A DNA stretch of 64,000 nt, taken from NCBI GenBank assembly GCA_023846275.1, contig CM043877.1, forward strand, positions 13,313,107 through 13,377,106, in the 5' to 3' direction. The DNA is from Vanilla planifolia (Eukaryota; Streptophyta; Magnoliopsida; Asparagales; Orchidaceae). Position 1 is the first letter of the stretch, and each line of letters opens with the position of its first letter. The notes beneath the pieces were generated by a model that saw only the letters and a program-made list of their open reading frames with translations, ran no database searches and was not told the origin of the DNA. The translations under genes and the position numbers were made by a program. Of this stretch, positions 1-11,839 are shown one piece after another.

Positions 1-1033
1 CCTATCCGATGAAACAAGACACATCATTTTTATGAAGATTTTTTGCTATGAGACTCCTTTTCAGAGGAGAGTTAATCCAATTAATTTTCCAGAATTAGAT
101 AATAAAGAACATATCATAAAACATCTACTTAATTGGAGAAGCTACAAACAAACAAAAAGGATAAAGAGAGAACCAGACAAAGATCTCATATTTGAAGACA
201 GGATAATTAAGTTTATACATTAAGACAACTAAATTACATATTCAGTATTCCTTTTAAAAATATGGTTTATTCTCAAACAGCAATATCTGAGCATTCCTTT
301 CAGAAATATGGTTTATTCTCAACTAGCAATATCTAAGCATTTGTCTTAGTAATGCCACTACCACAGGGATAATCTTTAGAGATAAAGAAGAGTCTTTCTT
401 GATCTCAACTGAATAACCTATACACAACATGGAGAGCATCAATGAACTTGATGACATTGTAGGATTAAATATCCAAAATATGATGGAAGGATAATAATAA
501 CTTCATCTACAAGATTTTAGGATGTAATTTTTTCTTTGATGAGTTTTTAGAACTTTCTTCAAGACATTTATCTTGAACTTTATTGAGTATTTCATGAAAT
601 ATTTTTGACCGATCAATCCTTTTTTTTTTTTTGAGATCTCTCCAGGAAGTTTCTAAAAAAACCTTTTCTTTGATTGTCTCTCCTTATTTATTTCTGAGTT
701 CTTCATTTTCTCCTCTTCGCCAATATAGTTTTTGTTCAAGTAAGTCTACCTTCTTATCTTGTTCAATGCAAGCCTCAAGAGTTTGTACTCATTGAGGAGG
801 CATTGAGTGTGAAATCATGAGTCTTGGATATGTATTTAAGTTCGAGAAGTGTTTAGTTAGTGCTTGCATGTCTCTTATTCCACAAATTGGGAAGTAAGAC
901 TTGTCGATATAGAAGTAAGGGTACATGAGCTCAGAAATATAGATTTGATACTTTTGGATATGGGGTTAAATATGGAGTCAGATTACTAATAAATTTCATT
1001 TCTTGTAAAAGAAATTATTTTATTAGTTGAGCT
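1..1033. other. AT-rich stretch, no recognised gene
   Basis: No gene is recognised here. A 63-codon open frame at 32-223 (+) is basic and Lys/Ile/Asn-rich, with no domain I can name. The rest is AT-rich with many stops. It lies downstream, in minus-strand terms, of the caulimovirid fossil and could be its decayed 3' part, but nothing diagnostic was seen. Confidence 0.3.
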
Positions 1034-1236
1034 GTTTTATGCCTTTTGTATATATGGGCTTTTATGCCTTGTATATTTATGAGATTTTATACCTTGTATA
1101 TATGGGCTCTTATGTCTTGTATATATAAGCTCTTATACCTTGTATATATGGGCTCTTATGTCTTATATACATATGGGTTTTTATGCCTTGTATATGTGGG
1201 ATCTTATGCCTTATATATATGGGCTCTTATGCCTAG
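1034..1236. repeat. about 24-bp minisatellite, roughly 8 copies
   Basis: Units of 23-25 bp, close to TTATGCCTTGTATATATGGG plus a few bases, follow head to tail with point differences and small length changes. The ATG and stop spacing inside the units creates a spurious open frame at 1,046-1,282. Units differ from each other at several positions, so the array is not very recent. Confidence 0.8.
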
Positions 1237-1279
1237 TAAAATTAGTTTACTTAAGTTGGTTATGAAGTTCTTAACAATC

Positions 1280-3560
1280 TGATTTTCTTAGAAATGATTG
1301 TAAGGTCTTTAAATCCTCAAGGTTATCAAGCATGTTTAAGATACTTTATGACACATATGGTTGTAATTCTACAAATCCTTATCCTATAATTATGCCTAAG
1401 AAATCTATTCTTCTACATTCTAATTTCATTTTTTTTCTTTGAAATTACTAAACTATTTTCCATGGCTTTATTGAAGAATTTCTTAGATGTATGAGATATT
1501 CTTTAAGCATTTGGCTAAAGATCAGTATAACATCAATGTATGCAATTATAAATTCCTCATATAATTTGAATATTTTATCCATTTTTCATTAAAACACTTG
1601 GGGTGCATTTTTTAATCTGAACAACATTACTACGAAGGTAGTCCATTGTCTACTTGATTCAAACAATCTTACTTGCCAAAATTTTGATTTTAGATAAAAT
1701 TTATTATATATATAAGTATTTTTAATGCAAACAATTAAATTTTATTTGTGTGGTAGGGGGTATTTGCCATCTTTAATGTTATTGTTTAACCTTTTTATAA
1801 TTAAAAATCATTCTATTTTTTTCCCATATAATTTCACTATGTTTGTTTACAACCAAACCCCTTATTTTGTGTGGGTTTTCTATTTCCTATATTATTTTTA
1901 AAATTAATAATTCTTTTATGTGCTTCTTAAATTCGTTCTATTCATAAAGGGTAGCTTTTATAATTGGACAAGTTATCCTAAGGTCAGAATTTATTACGTC
2001 CAATTTACATTCTTCCTTCAATTTATGTTTTTGATGAGATTATTGTCCTGTCTTGCTTAAGTTTTTGGATTAATGGATCTAATATTTCTCTGTATATCTC
2101 TATTTGGTTAAATTCCATCTGCATCTCTAATTCTTCTATTTGTTTCATAAATTCCATTTTTGTAGGAATCAATTCTTCTATGTATTATAAGGTTATCTTA
2201 CATTTAGAGTAGTTATAAGATTATCAGATTTTTTTAAAATAGTTACTAACAATCCCCTTATAACTAATCCATTTAATTGATTGTTGATAACATTCATGCT
2301 TAATATAAATTTCATATTACTTCCTTGCTTCAAGCCTCTTACCCACATTAATGGAAAAATATATTTTTACTCATTTAGGATAATTCCACAATTTATCAAC
2401 TTATCTTCTAAAGTAAACTGATTCCCTACGACATCCTTTGTTATTGCTTTGTATAGTGACTTTTCTATGCATTTTCTAGAAACAACTTTCTTGTTCATGT
2501 GGCTTTTACTAGCTCTTGTGTCTTAAATTCCCCATAAAGCTAACTTGTGTCCATCATTGAATTCAATTACACATTTTAAGCTTAAGAGGTTGTTTGATCT
2601 TACACCCATTTTTTCTAAGAGACATTCTTCTTGTGCACAGAATTCGTCTTCTTCTATTATAATTTTTCCTTTGTTTTTATATCTTTCTAATTTTGTTTTT
2701 AATTATTGGTTCTCTACTTCTAATGTTTCTATTTGTTTTAAGAGTTGCTTAATTATATCTTTATCATTAATTATTTAAGTTTTATAATCAATCTATTTTT
2801 CTTCAACTGGCATTTCATGATTGAATTTTTTCTTAGCACAAAATTTACACATGACTAAATTACAAATTGCAAATATCGTCATGTGTCTTTTTACATGATA
2901 CTTGTAACATATTTCACATCTTGCTTTAAGAGTTTGGCCAAAATCTTTCAACGGATGGAAACAATTGTTGTTTGTGTAAATATTATATTTTTCTAATAAG
3001 CATTATAGATTTTTATCTAATGACCATCTATATCCCATTCTGATGTACCATATACCTCACTTAAGTCAATCATTTCTTCTAAATTTTTTAAGTCTTCATC
3101 TCCTTCAAAGATATTGTGTATGTCATTATCTTTTTCTAAATCACTATCTTCTAAGCTTACAATATCAACATCTATTGGTAAATCTAATTCTAGATACATA
3201 TTCAACGTTTTCTTGTTTACTCTCTTATTCTGACATTCTTTTGCACAATGCCCTATTTCTCTATAAACATAACACTTACATTTCCTAAGTTGCTTATAGC
3301 TTTTAAATTTCTTCACATTATTAAGTCTTTATCTTCCCTTTCTATAATAAGAACTTCACTTAAGTTTTCTTCTTTTCTTATACCTTTTGTGTAAGGTTGG
3401 TATGTATATTTTATTACAATAGCTATAGTTTGATACTTGCCTTTGTGCCTTTGTTTCTAAGCATTTTTCTTTTAAATAATTAAAGGCAAATTGAATTGTT
3501 GGGCCAATTCCTGCCATATTTTCATTCCCCTCCTGAACCCATGCTTTATAATTCAAGTCT
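1280..3560 (-). mobile_element. endogenous caulimovirid (pararetrovirus) fossil
   Basis: On the minus strand, reading from high to low coordinates, the parts of a Caulimoviridae polyprotein appear in order. A coat-protein region with a CX2CX4HX4C zinc knuckle lies at about 3,230-3,300, followed by an acidic stretch. A second cysteine-rich patch of the kind seen in badnavirus-like coat proteins is at about 2,820-2,960. An aspartic-protease-like segment lies at about 2,420-2,540 and reverse transcriptase similarity at about 1,400-2,000. RNase H was not convincingly seen. The copy is clearly broken, with well over ten breaks, and looks old. Genus cannot be settled by eye. Such fossils usually reach plant chromosomes by non-homologous repair, since the viruses have no integrase. 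Confidence 0.7.
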
Positions 3561-5690
3561 TACAGAGGTTTTATTAATTTAATTAAAATATTTATTTGTT
3601 AGAACTGCTACTACGAATATCCTACCTGCATTGACTGCTAGTGTGATGTACATTTGACTAAATTTAACAATATTATCATAACTATCTAGTTGTAGTCTTC
3701 CTAGATCCCTAGACACAGCATCTTGGTTGCACGAAAAAGTAGAGAAATAAGACCAAATTTAGAAACGTTGAAAATATCAAAGTTTTAGCATTATAGATTA
3801 TCTAAAATCCTACTAAACTTCTACTCAATAGATGGCAATTTGATAAGGAAAAAATGATAGACAACAAAGTGACACATAGACCTAGATGACTTTACTAGAT
3901 TACCATGAGGTTCTTAAGAGTACCACTTAATGGTCAAAATAAAAGAAGCATAAACATGAAACTTTTGGGGATTGAAATGAATAACTACAATGCTTAGTTT
4001 AACAACATTTGATGATCATTTGATAAGGTAAACATTTAAAATACAACGAGCTCACAAAAAACCAAACTTTTAATAGAGTTTTTAGAGAGATTACTTTTGA
4101 GCTCTTTTGCTTAGAATCCATTGGAGATTTTGATACAAAAAGGAAAAAATTACAAAACCACATTACCATTCACAAGATTTTACACAAAAATAAAGTTCAA
4201 AACTATAATCAATAGAAGATCAACACAAAAGAGCAGTAGTGTAGAGGTGACATAGAAGACGGAAAAATTTGGAGGGTAACTTGAAAAGCGAAAGATTATA
4301 GTGACTCCATTGTGTCAGCAATGCCAACATGATGTCACGCTAGAAGACTCTAAGAGCTGTGGGAAGGCATCGCGCTAATGTCATCACTTGAAAACTTGAT
4401 GAACACACAAACTTTATAATTCAAGTCTTCCAAAGATTTTATTAATTTATTAAAATATTTATTTGTCAAATTTGCTCCTATGAATATCCTACTTGTATTA
4501 GTTGCTAGTGTGATGTACATTTGACTAAATTTAACAATATTCATAACTATCTACTTGTAGTCTTTCTAGATTCCTAGATACAACATCTTGGTTGAAAGAA
4601 AAAATAGAGAAAGGAGGACAAATTTAGAAAGTTTTGAAAAAATCAAAGTTTTAGCTTTAGATTATGTAAAATTCTACTAAACTTCTGCTCAATAGATAGC
4701 AATTTGATAAAAGAAAAATGGAAGACAACAAAGTGACACATAGACCTAGATGACTTCACTAGATTATCATAAGGTTCTTAAGAGTGTCACTTAACAGTCA
4801 CAATAAAAAGAGTTCACAAAAAATCAAATTTTTAATAGAGTTTTTAGAGAGATTAGTTTTGAGCTATTTTGTTTAGAATCCATTTGAGATTTTGATAGAA
4901 ATATGAAAAATTTACAAAACTACATTACCATTCACAAGATTTACACAAAAATAAAGTTCAAAACTATAATCAATAGAAGATCAACACAAAAGAGTAGTAG
5001 TGTAGAGGTGACATAGGAGAAGATGGAAAAATTTGGAGGGTAACTCGGAAAGCGACAGATTACGGTGACTCCGATGTGTCACCAATGCCAACATGATGTC
5101 ACGCTAGAAGACTCGAGAGCTGTGGGAAGGTATCACGCCAATGCCATCACTTGAAAACTTGATGAACACACAAACTTTATAATTCAAGTCTTCCAAAAGT
5201 TTTATTAATTTATTAAAATAGTTTTTTGTCAGATCTTCTCCTACGAATATCCTACCTGTATTAGCTACTAGTTTGATGTACATTTGACTAAATTTAACAA
5301 TATTATCATAACTATCTAGTTGTAGCTTTCTATATCCCTAGACACAACATCTTGGTTGCAAGAAAAAGTAGAGAAAGGAGACCAATTTTAGAAAGGTTCA
5401 AAACATCAAAGCTTTAGCTTTATAGATTATCTAAAATCCTACTAAACTTCTATTAAATAGATGGCAATTTGACAAGGGAAAAATGACAGACAACAAAATG
5501 ACACATAGACCTAGATGACTTCACTAGATTACCATAAGGTTCTTAAGCATGTCGCTTAATGGTCACAATAAAAGAAGTACAAACATGAAACTTTTGGGGA
5601 TTGAAATGAATAACTACAAAGCTAAGTTTCACAATATGATTGTCATTTGATAAGGTAAACATTTAAAATACAAAGAGCTCACAAAAAATC
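3547..5690. repeat. 0.8-kb tandem repeat, about 2.6 copies
   Basis: Three head-to-tail units start at 3,547, 4,415 and 5,178, each beginning with TATAATTCAAGTCTT. Unit 1 is 868 bp. Unit 2 is 763 bp and lacks about 100 bp that units 1 and 3 share. Unit 3 stops near 5,690. A shorter related end (phrases such as 'accatcacctaacaacttga') recurs at about 5,840-5,925. Unit starts carry a short minus-strand open segment with the same residues in units 1 and 2, and unit 1 abuts the caulimovirid coat-protein region. The repeat may therefore be built partly from that element (inference). Confidence 0.8.
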
Positions 5691-5925
5691 CTATAAAACA
5701 CAAAATCCTTCATGGTTCACTAGATAAGCCTTAGAATGATATGAAGTGTACACCAGCATTTAGTTATATATACAATAATATAATACAAGAAAACAATAAG
5801 CAAAGATGAAAAGATATAAAGTATGCATCACTACTACTACCATGGCATCACATCATAAGGCTTCAAGACCTACAAGAAGGTATCACACCACTACCATCAC
5901 CTAACAACTTGATGAACACATCAAG

Positions 5926-6589
5926 TATGGCACAAGACTCAAGCTTCTATTAAAGTTCATTACATAAAGTTTTCTAGCAGTCAAAAAGATCCCTGAGGAT
6001 TCCTAATGGAAGGTTTAAATAGAGCACAAGAAGGAGAGAAAGTAGGGAAACCCAGACAATAACTTATGTCTAACAAACTCTGGTAGTCCATTCAATCGCA
6101 CAAGACAACCTGGTAAGTATTGTCTTGGGCAACCGAACAGACTTATCTAGAAAGTCTCATTAGATAAGTGTGATGGCCTGCCACTTTTTTTTGGGATAGT
6201 TCAGAAAACCTCAGAATCCACAAAAAAAAATACCAAATAGTGCTCAGAAAAGTTTGTCATGGGGGAAAATCAGGAATGCACCCAACACATTCAATATAAC
6301 ACAAAAACAGTCATGACTAACTGAATAATTTTTCAGGTGATATGGAGTATACAACTGTACTTAGATACACATCAACAATATAATACAACAAAACTACACG
6401 ATCGTTGAAATAAAACAACGACAAAAAATGAACAGTTTCAGACATGTTCAGTGGAATGCTCAGTATGCAGTGGCGAAGCTCCGGAGCAATTGAATCAAAA
6501 GCATGCTATGGTTTGGGACTGATCGAGGCCCTAAAGCATAAAGATCTTATAATCCACAGAAAATAGTATGCTTGCAGTCCCTTTCCTTC
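5926..6589. other. non-coding, unclassified
   Basis: No coding signal, RNA gene or clear repeat was recognised. The stretch is moderately AT-rich and lies between the tandem repeat and a GC-rich patch. A TATA-like string on the minus strand near 6,015 is not supported by a downstream gene. Confidence 0.4.
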
Positions 6590-6950
6590 CAACATCGCGA
6601 CCACCGTAGGTCACCAACCGTGACCGGCAGAGCAGGCAGCTCAGCAAAACAAACTGAAGGACAGTAGGGGAAAGGCGAAAAACTCACAAGTTGTTTTGTC
6701 AAACGGTTGCCAACAGCCAACCGTGGGCACCACTGCTAAAAGAAGTGGCACTCGGCGTTGGGATCGGGGTTTGGCGTCGATGCCCGCTTCTTGCCTACGT
6801 GCAACGCAGATATCCACCGGCGCTCCGCACCGTTCTCCCGCCTAAAACGCTCGAGCCCTCGCACGGACTGCACACATCGACTCGGCTCACACGGACCGAT
6901 CGGATGCTACTAGGGAAGCCCGTTCGGTTGGGCTTATCATACACTAATTA
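6590..6950. other. GC-rich CpG-containing patch of unknown origin
   Basis: Base composition changes abruptly from AT-rich to GC-rich with many CpG dinucleotides, then falls back to AT-rich at about 6,950. An 86-codon frame (6,691-6,951, +) spans it but has no recognisable domain, and its residues look like a by-product of GC-rich DNA. Candidates are the end of a long terminal repeat, a fragment of a captured first exon or promoter, or an old CpG island. Confidence 0.45.
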
Positions 6951-7620
6951 ATTACTTAATAGACATTAAGTTTACAAAATTAAGTATAATTATTCATCAT
7001 TTATTTGTTCTTTAATAATATTATTTTTTAAATAAAGACATTTTTTTTCTTATTATATGATTCTCTATTAGTCTCAATAATTGCAATTTAGTAACTATAC
7101 TTTATATGTATTGATGATATTAGAGATAACTTTCTAAAAATAATTATAGGTTATTTAATTTGAAAGTATCATTTTTAAGACAATAAATTTAGACTTAATG
7201 ACCTATCTTGATGTCTAAATTTGTTGGAAAAATTTTCGAGAATTTGCTTATGACCTAAAGCATTGAATAGTTAGGTGCATTTATAACGAGAGTCATTATG
7301 ACGAAAACCTTTCGTTACCAAATAATCATACATGCAAAAATGATAGTAGTCTACAATAAAACTTTTTATCATAAATTTTTTTTTAATAAGACAACTTAAT
7401 CCACAAAGATTTCTATAAAACACAAGAATTAGATCAATTAGTTATCATAAATGAACAAATCATAGAGGTCATATGATGATCACATAAAAGAAGCTGAAGT
7501 GACCTTACACAAGTTCATTTGACCATAATAAAACGAATATCAAAGGACAATAAAAGCCATAGATTATATGTCTTTTTAGTATTTTTCAAGAATATTTATT
7601 TAATAAAGACCTAAACTAAG

Positions 7621-7660
<40 letters not shown>

Positions 7661-7896
7661 GAATATTCAAAAACCCAAAAACTTAAAACATATGAATCAA
7701 AATTATGTTAAATATCTACTTAGGCTCAAATCTTTTTTTATAACTTATAATAAAAAATTATATTGATTATCTACTAAGATTTAATTTTTTCAACCCCTAA
7801 AATTATTATTAAATGTGAGTAAATTAGCTCTCGTCTTCAACACCGTCGATCGTGCATCCTTTTCAGTTCCTGTGTTTGACCCCTCGTGAATCAGAA
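6951..7896. other. AT-rich upstream region of the DUF579 gene
   Basis: This is AT-rich intergenic DNA. No convincing TATA box could be tied to the gene at 7,982. The final 100 bases before the start codon become GA-rich, as is common in plant 5' leaders. Confidence 0.4.
7623..7657. repeat. (AT)n microsatellite
   Basis: About 17 uninterrupted AT dinucleotides, some 320 bases upstream of the DUF579 gene's start codon. Confidence 0.95.
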
Positions 7897-7929
7897 ATGA
7901 TAAAGATGAAGAGAAATGAGGTAGAGTGA
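7897..7929 (+). promoter_or_regulatory. possible 10-codon upstream ORF in the 5' leader
   Basis: An ATG at 7,897 opens a 10-codon frame that closes with TGA at 7,927-7,929, 52 bases before the main start. If transcription begins upstream of 7,897, this would be an upstream ORF that could lower translation of the main frame. The transcription start is not known, so its presence in the mRNA is uncertain. Confidence 0.3.
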
Positions 7930-7981
7930 GTCAGCAAGAGAAGAGGGAGAGAAAGAGAGAGCGAGGAAGACGAAGAGGCAA

Positions 7982-8830
7982 ATGGGAGGGAACGTTTTGA
8001 TGAAGCTGACGGGTTCGCGGTGGTTTGTGACGATCGCCGTCGTACTCTTCGTCCTCGGAGCTTTCGTATTTTCAGACCTGATCCAAGCGGGAAGAAGGCC
8101 CGTTCTGTGCTCGCTCCCCATCCTCCGCTCGGGGCTACCTCCTCCATCCGAAGATCTCCGTTCCGCAATCCTCCACTACGCGACGTCATCGATCGTCCCA
8201 CAGCAGTCCCGCTCCGAGATTGGGATCTCCCTCGACGTCCTCCGCCGCCGCTCCCCCTGCAACTTCCTCGTCTTCGGCCTGGGCCACGATTCTCTTATGT
8301 GGTCTGCCTTCAACGCCGGCGGAACCACCGTCTTCCTCGAGGAGGACCCCAAGTGGTTCCAATCCGTTATCAGCGCCACCCCATCCCTCCGCGCCCACAG
8401 CATCGTCTACCCCACGAAGCTGTCCGAGGCCGACGATCTCCTCCGGTCCTACCGATCGGAGCCCGCCTGTCTCCCGCAGCGCGCGCCCCTGAGGGGGAAC
8501 CGCCGCTGCCGCCTCGCCCTCGCAGATCTGCCTGCAGAAATCTACGCGAGGGAGTGGGATCTGATAATGATCGACGCCCCGAAGGGCTACTTCCCCGAGG
8601 CGCCGGGGAGGATGGGGGCGATCTACTCCGCGGCGGTGATGGCGAGGGCTCGCCGCGGCGAGGGTTTCACCGACGTGTTCCTCCACGATGTGGATCGGAA
8701 GGTGGAGAAGACCTTCGGTATGGAGTTCCTCTGCCGGAAGTACCTCGTCGGCGCCACCGGTCGCTTGTGGCATTTTCGTATTCCGCCGGCGAAAGAAAAC
8801 GACACGGCCTCCGGCGAGCGATTTTGCTGA
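7982..8830 (+). CDS. glucuronoxylan 4-O-methyltransferase-like protein (DUF579/GXM family)
   Basis: This is a 282-residue intronless gene. The family methylates O-4 of glucuronic acid side chains on xylan in the Golgi, using S-adenosylmethionine (family knowledge). Residues 14-30 form a hydrophobic signal anchor, giving a type II membrane protein with a luminal catalytic part. The diagnostic blocks are visible: SPCNFLVFGLGHDSLMW (91-107, SAM-binding loop), FLEED (118-122), WDLIMIDAP (192-200), APGRMGAIY (207-215), DVFLHDVDR (231-239) and a C-terminal FC. Length and motif order match GXM1-3 of Arabidopsis better than the longer IRX15 branch. Third codon positions are strongly G/C, unlike the flanks. 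The start is the first in-frame ATG after a GA-rich leader; Met7 is a weaker alternative. The frame is whole and looks functional. Exact substrate preference cannot be read from sequence. Confidence 0.93.
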   Translation: MGGNVLMKLTGSRWFVTIAVVLFVLGAFVFSDLIQAGRRPVLCSLPILRSGLPPPSEDLRSAILHYATSSIVPQQSRSEIGISLDVLRRRSPCNFLVFGLGHDSLMWSAFNAGGTTVFLEEDPKWFQSVISATPSLRAHSIVYPTKLSEADDLLRSYRSEPACLPQRAPLRGNRRCRLALADLPAEIYAREWDLIMIDAPKGYFPEAPGRMGAIYSAAVMARARRGEGFTDVFLHDVDRKVEKTFGMEFLCRKYLVGATGRLWHFRIPPAKENDTASGERFC

Positions 8831-9067
8831 AGAAGCACGATTGGGTTCTTATTTTCCCAACCTTATCTCATAAAGGGGCGATCTGCAATTTTGGACTTTG
8901 ACAGGGTCATTTTCGAAATTCTATTTTTCATTTCTAAGTACTGTACTGTGGATCGAAAGCTAGAAAAATCCACGAAGTTACTTATCACGTTCTCTATTAA
9001 GTATCATTGGATGGTGACTGCAATTAATTGAACTCACAGGATGCCAACTGCAGCTTTGTTTAGGGTT

Positions 9068-9073
9068 AATAAA
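9068..9073 (+). terminator. AATAAA polyadenylation signal candidate
   Basis: The canonical AATAAA hexamer lies about 240 bases after the stop codon of the DUF579 gene, in DNA that turns AT-rich. Plant poly(A) signals are loose, so this is suggestive only. Confidence 0.4.
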
Positions 9074-10043
9074 ATAATTAAAATTATTGTTCGATTTTAT
9101 ATATTTTTCTTCTCTTTAAAAAATGGTAAAAAGAGAATCTAATAATAATATTTTTTTAATTTAATTTGATTTGACAGTATTAATAAATAATTTTATTTAA
9201 ATTTGTTTACTGGGACCTTGGATTCCTTTCTGTCCGATTCAATAGAACGGTACATCACGATGAATATTTTTCTCCTCGTTCAAATTCAAAATTTGAATAT
9301 ATTCGTTCTAATTTGATAAAAGAATTTTAAAATAAAAATTTCAATTAATTTATATAATTTGTGTTTTTTTATTTCATTGATCTTTTTTAGAACTTCTTTT
9401 TAGTTTTTTTAATTGAAATAGCTATTTTCTAATTTTAGCTTTTACGTATATAATTTTGATTATTAGTCGTTGATGACTTGGGTCATTTCGATCCATGTGG
9501 AAGCAAATCGTGCGATAGAGTGACGAAGTGAGGAGAATCATTAGTGTGACGATGAAGAGATGGAAAGGAAGGAAATATACGATATAAAGAGAAGTGTTGA
9601 AATATATTTGTTATTTATGAGTCAAGCAAACAACAACAGAAGAGTTATGATTTTTGGTTACGTGAAAAATAATACAAAACTCTCATTATTCTCTTACAAA
9701 TTATAAATTTATTTTCTTATTAGGCACAAAAATAATCTGAAAGAGATCATTGGTAAAAACAAATGTTGAAAGTTAGTTAAATTATAAAAGAAAGTCATGA
9801 GATGCAAATTGGCTATCAATCTGTGTCTTTTTTCTCTTATGCTCCAATTATGAACAAGTATTTATATAAATTTCAATGGTCTTTTAAAGCTTTTTTGACA
9901 AAAAATAGTTCATAAGATTTGTCAGTTGACTACGAGAATGATATGCATCATTTATCAATAGAAGATTCGTACCCATGGAGCTTGATATCATGAGAAAATA
10001 TTTGTCTTTTGTTTATTCTTACTAACATATGATATATATGTTT

Positions 10044-10079
10044 GACATATTGTATGTTGAGTCCAACATATTATATGTC
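10044..10079. repeat. near-perfect 16-bp-arm hairpin with 4-base loop
   Basis: The left arm GACATATTGTATGTTG (10,044-10,059) pairs with CAACATATTATATGTC (10,064-10,079) at 14 of 16 positions around the loop AGTC. Similar words follow to about 10,130. It could be a small MITE core or chance in AT-rich DNA. Confidence 0.7.
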
Positions 10080-11839
10080 ATCCACTTAGTGTATTTATTA
10101 TATGTCAAATTTTGATATATTGTAAGTTATAGGATAATAAATACTAAAATTATTTTCTTTTTTTTTATTTTGATTCAAATTGCAAAATTACTTCAAACTA
10201 ACACAGAAATTGAGAAGTATTCAAGAAATAAGAATATGGCTAGCGCCTCCGAAACCATTTTAAAACGAACTCCACATTCAACTCAAAGATCATGCTCCCA
10301 ATTTATGCTCTTAAAATCAAATTTTCTAATAAAATTCATTCTTTCTTAGTTGGAGCAAAAATAAAGAGGAAAATATTATGCAAAGGTTAATTCACATCAT
10401 AATTTGTTAGACTTCTTCATGTTATAGTTGTTCCAAAGTTTTTTCCAAATATGATTCATGATTTCTATAGTCTTTATTCTCATATCTAATAACTTAATCT
10501 TTTTATGACTCAATAATTGCTAGTTCACCTTTTCATATAACTACCTTTTATGATTTTCTCATACTTTTCTATTGCAACTTATCTAGTTTGCTTGTTCATA
10601 ACAACTTCCTTACCTTAGATTCTACTTCTCATTCTTGTGCTTTTATTTCTCTCAATACTTATTTCAAGCTTAAAGACAAAAAGACCATTAAGCCTTATGC
10701 CTTATCCTTTAAATAAGAAAATCTAAATTACTATATTTGTTTAGAAACTTCATAATAATTTTATTCAATTCTAAAAAATTATAAAGCATATAGTAATAAA
10801 TTTCTCATGAAAAACTCTTTCCAATAATATGTTCATCTCACAATTTTGAGGATATATGTATATTATCATGTAGTTTAAGATATAATCAAAATTAATTAGT
10901 TTAAATATGTCTCTGAAATTGTCAAAGCATCTTTAAGTATATTAAAATATTAGTATCATATATTCCAATAAATGTATTTGTCATATTATACATAATTAAA
11001 AAATTATGTTGTCACATAATGACAAAGCCTATAAACTCATTATTAATCTAAGAAGTTTTGTAAATATTATATGAGATATAGGAGTGACTAACATACAACT
11101 TACACCTAAATCACATCTAAAATGATATCACGAGGTTGATTTTAATATTATATACGTTGCTCATGGGTGTCTTCTGCCCATTCAATTTAGAGTTTATTCT
11201 ACTCTATTTTATTCTTACCAAAGATGCATTCATCATATTTCTTAGAATAGTCGTAGTTTGATAGCTTGACATTTAAGCATGATGACATAACAAACACCCT
11301 TTTTTATTTTTATCATTACCTTGATTTCAAGATTAGCCAAACCAAGGAAATCATCTATTATCCTTTCATCTGATACGATATCTAATTTATCTATAATGGA
11401 GAGTGATTTTGTACTTCTTTAATGATTAGTGATTAGGTTTTTGTTTTAAATACATTCTAAAATTATTATGTTTTTGTATTAGGCTATATATCTTTACTTA
11501 GGAAATGATTTTTGTTAGTGTAGATTGTGCGTGTAAAATTAAGAAGTGGAAGAATTATTAAGTGTAATAATAGTAGAGAGATGACATAAGAAGAGAGAGA
11601 TGACATAAGAATGAGAGTTATTTAGATCATTAGAAGTGTAGATGATTTTCTAACATCATAGGTGTAGCTTCTTATGAAGATGCAGTAAAGAGAGTCAATG
11701 GAGCTACCTCATTTGATTACCAACCTAACAAAGATTGGTCAATCTCGGGAACGTTGTTTAATATCAAGATATAGGAAAGAGAGGACCTCAAAGAATGATC
11801 ATTTTTGCTATAAGAAAACAATGGCTTAAGATGAAAAAG

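Noticed and set aside
1046-1282. 78-residue Tyr/Leu-rich repetitive frame
   Set aside because: It is created by the 24-bp minisatellite. No start context or conservation is evident.
6691-6951. 86-codon plus-strand frame in the GC-rich patch
   Set aside because: There are no recognisable domain, codon bias or neighbours. GC-rich DNA has few stops by chance.
8020-8901. Long frames overlapping the DUF579 gene on other frames and strands (for example 8,020-8,901 + and 8,186-8,773 -)
   Set aside because: They are shadows of a GC-rich gene. Only the 7,982-8,830 frame carries the family motifs.
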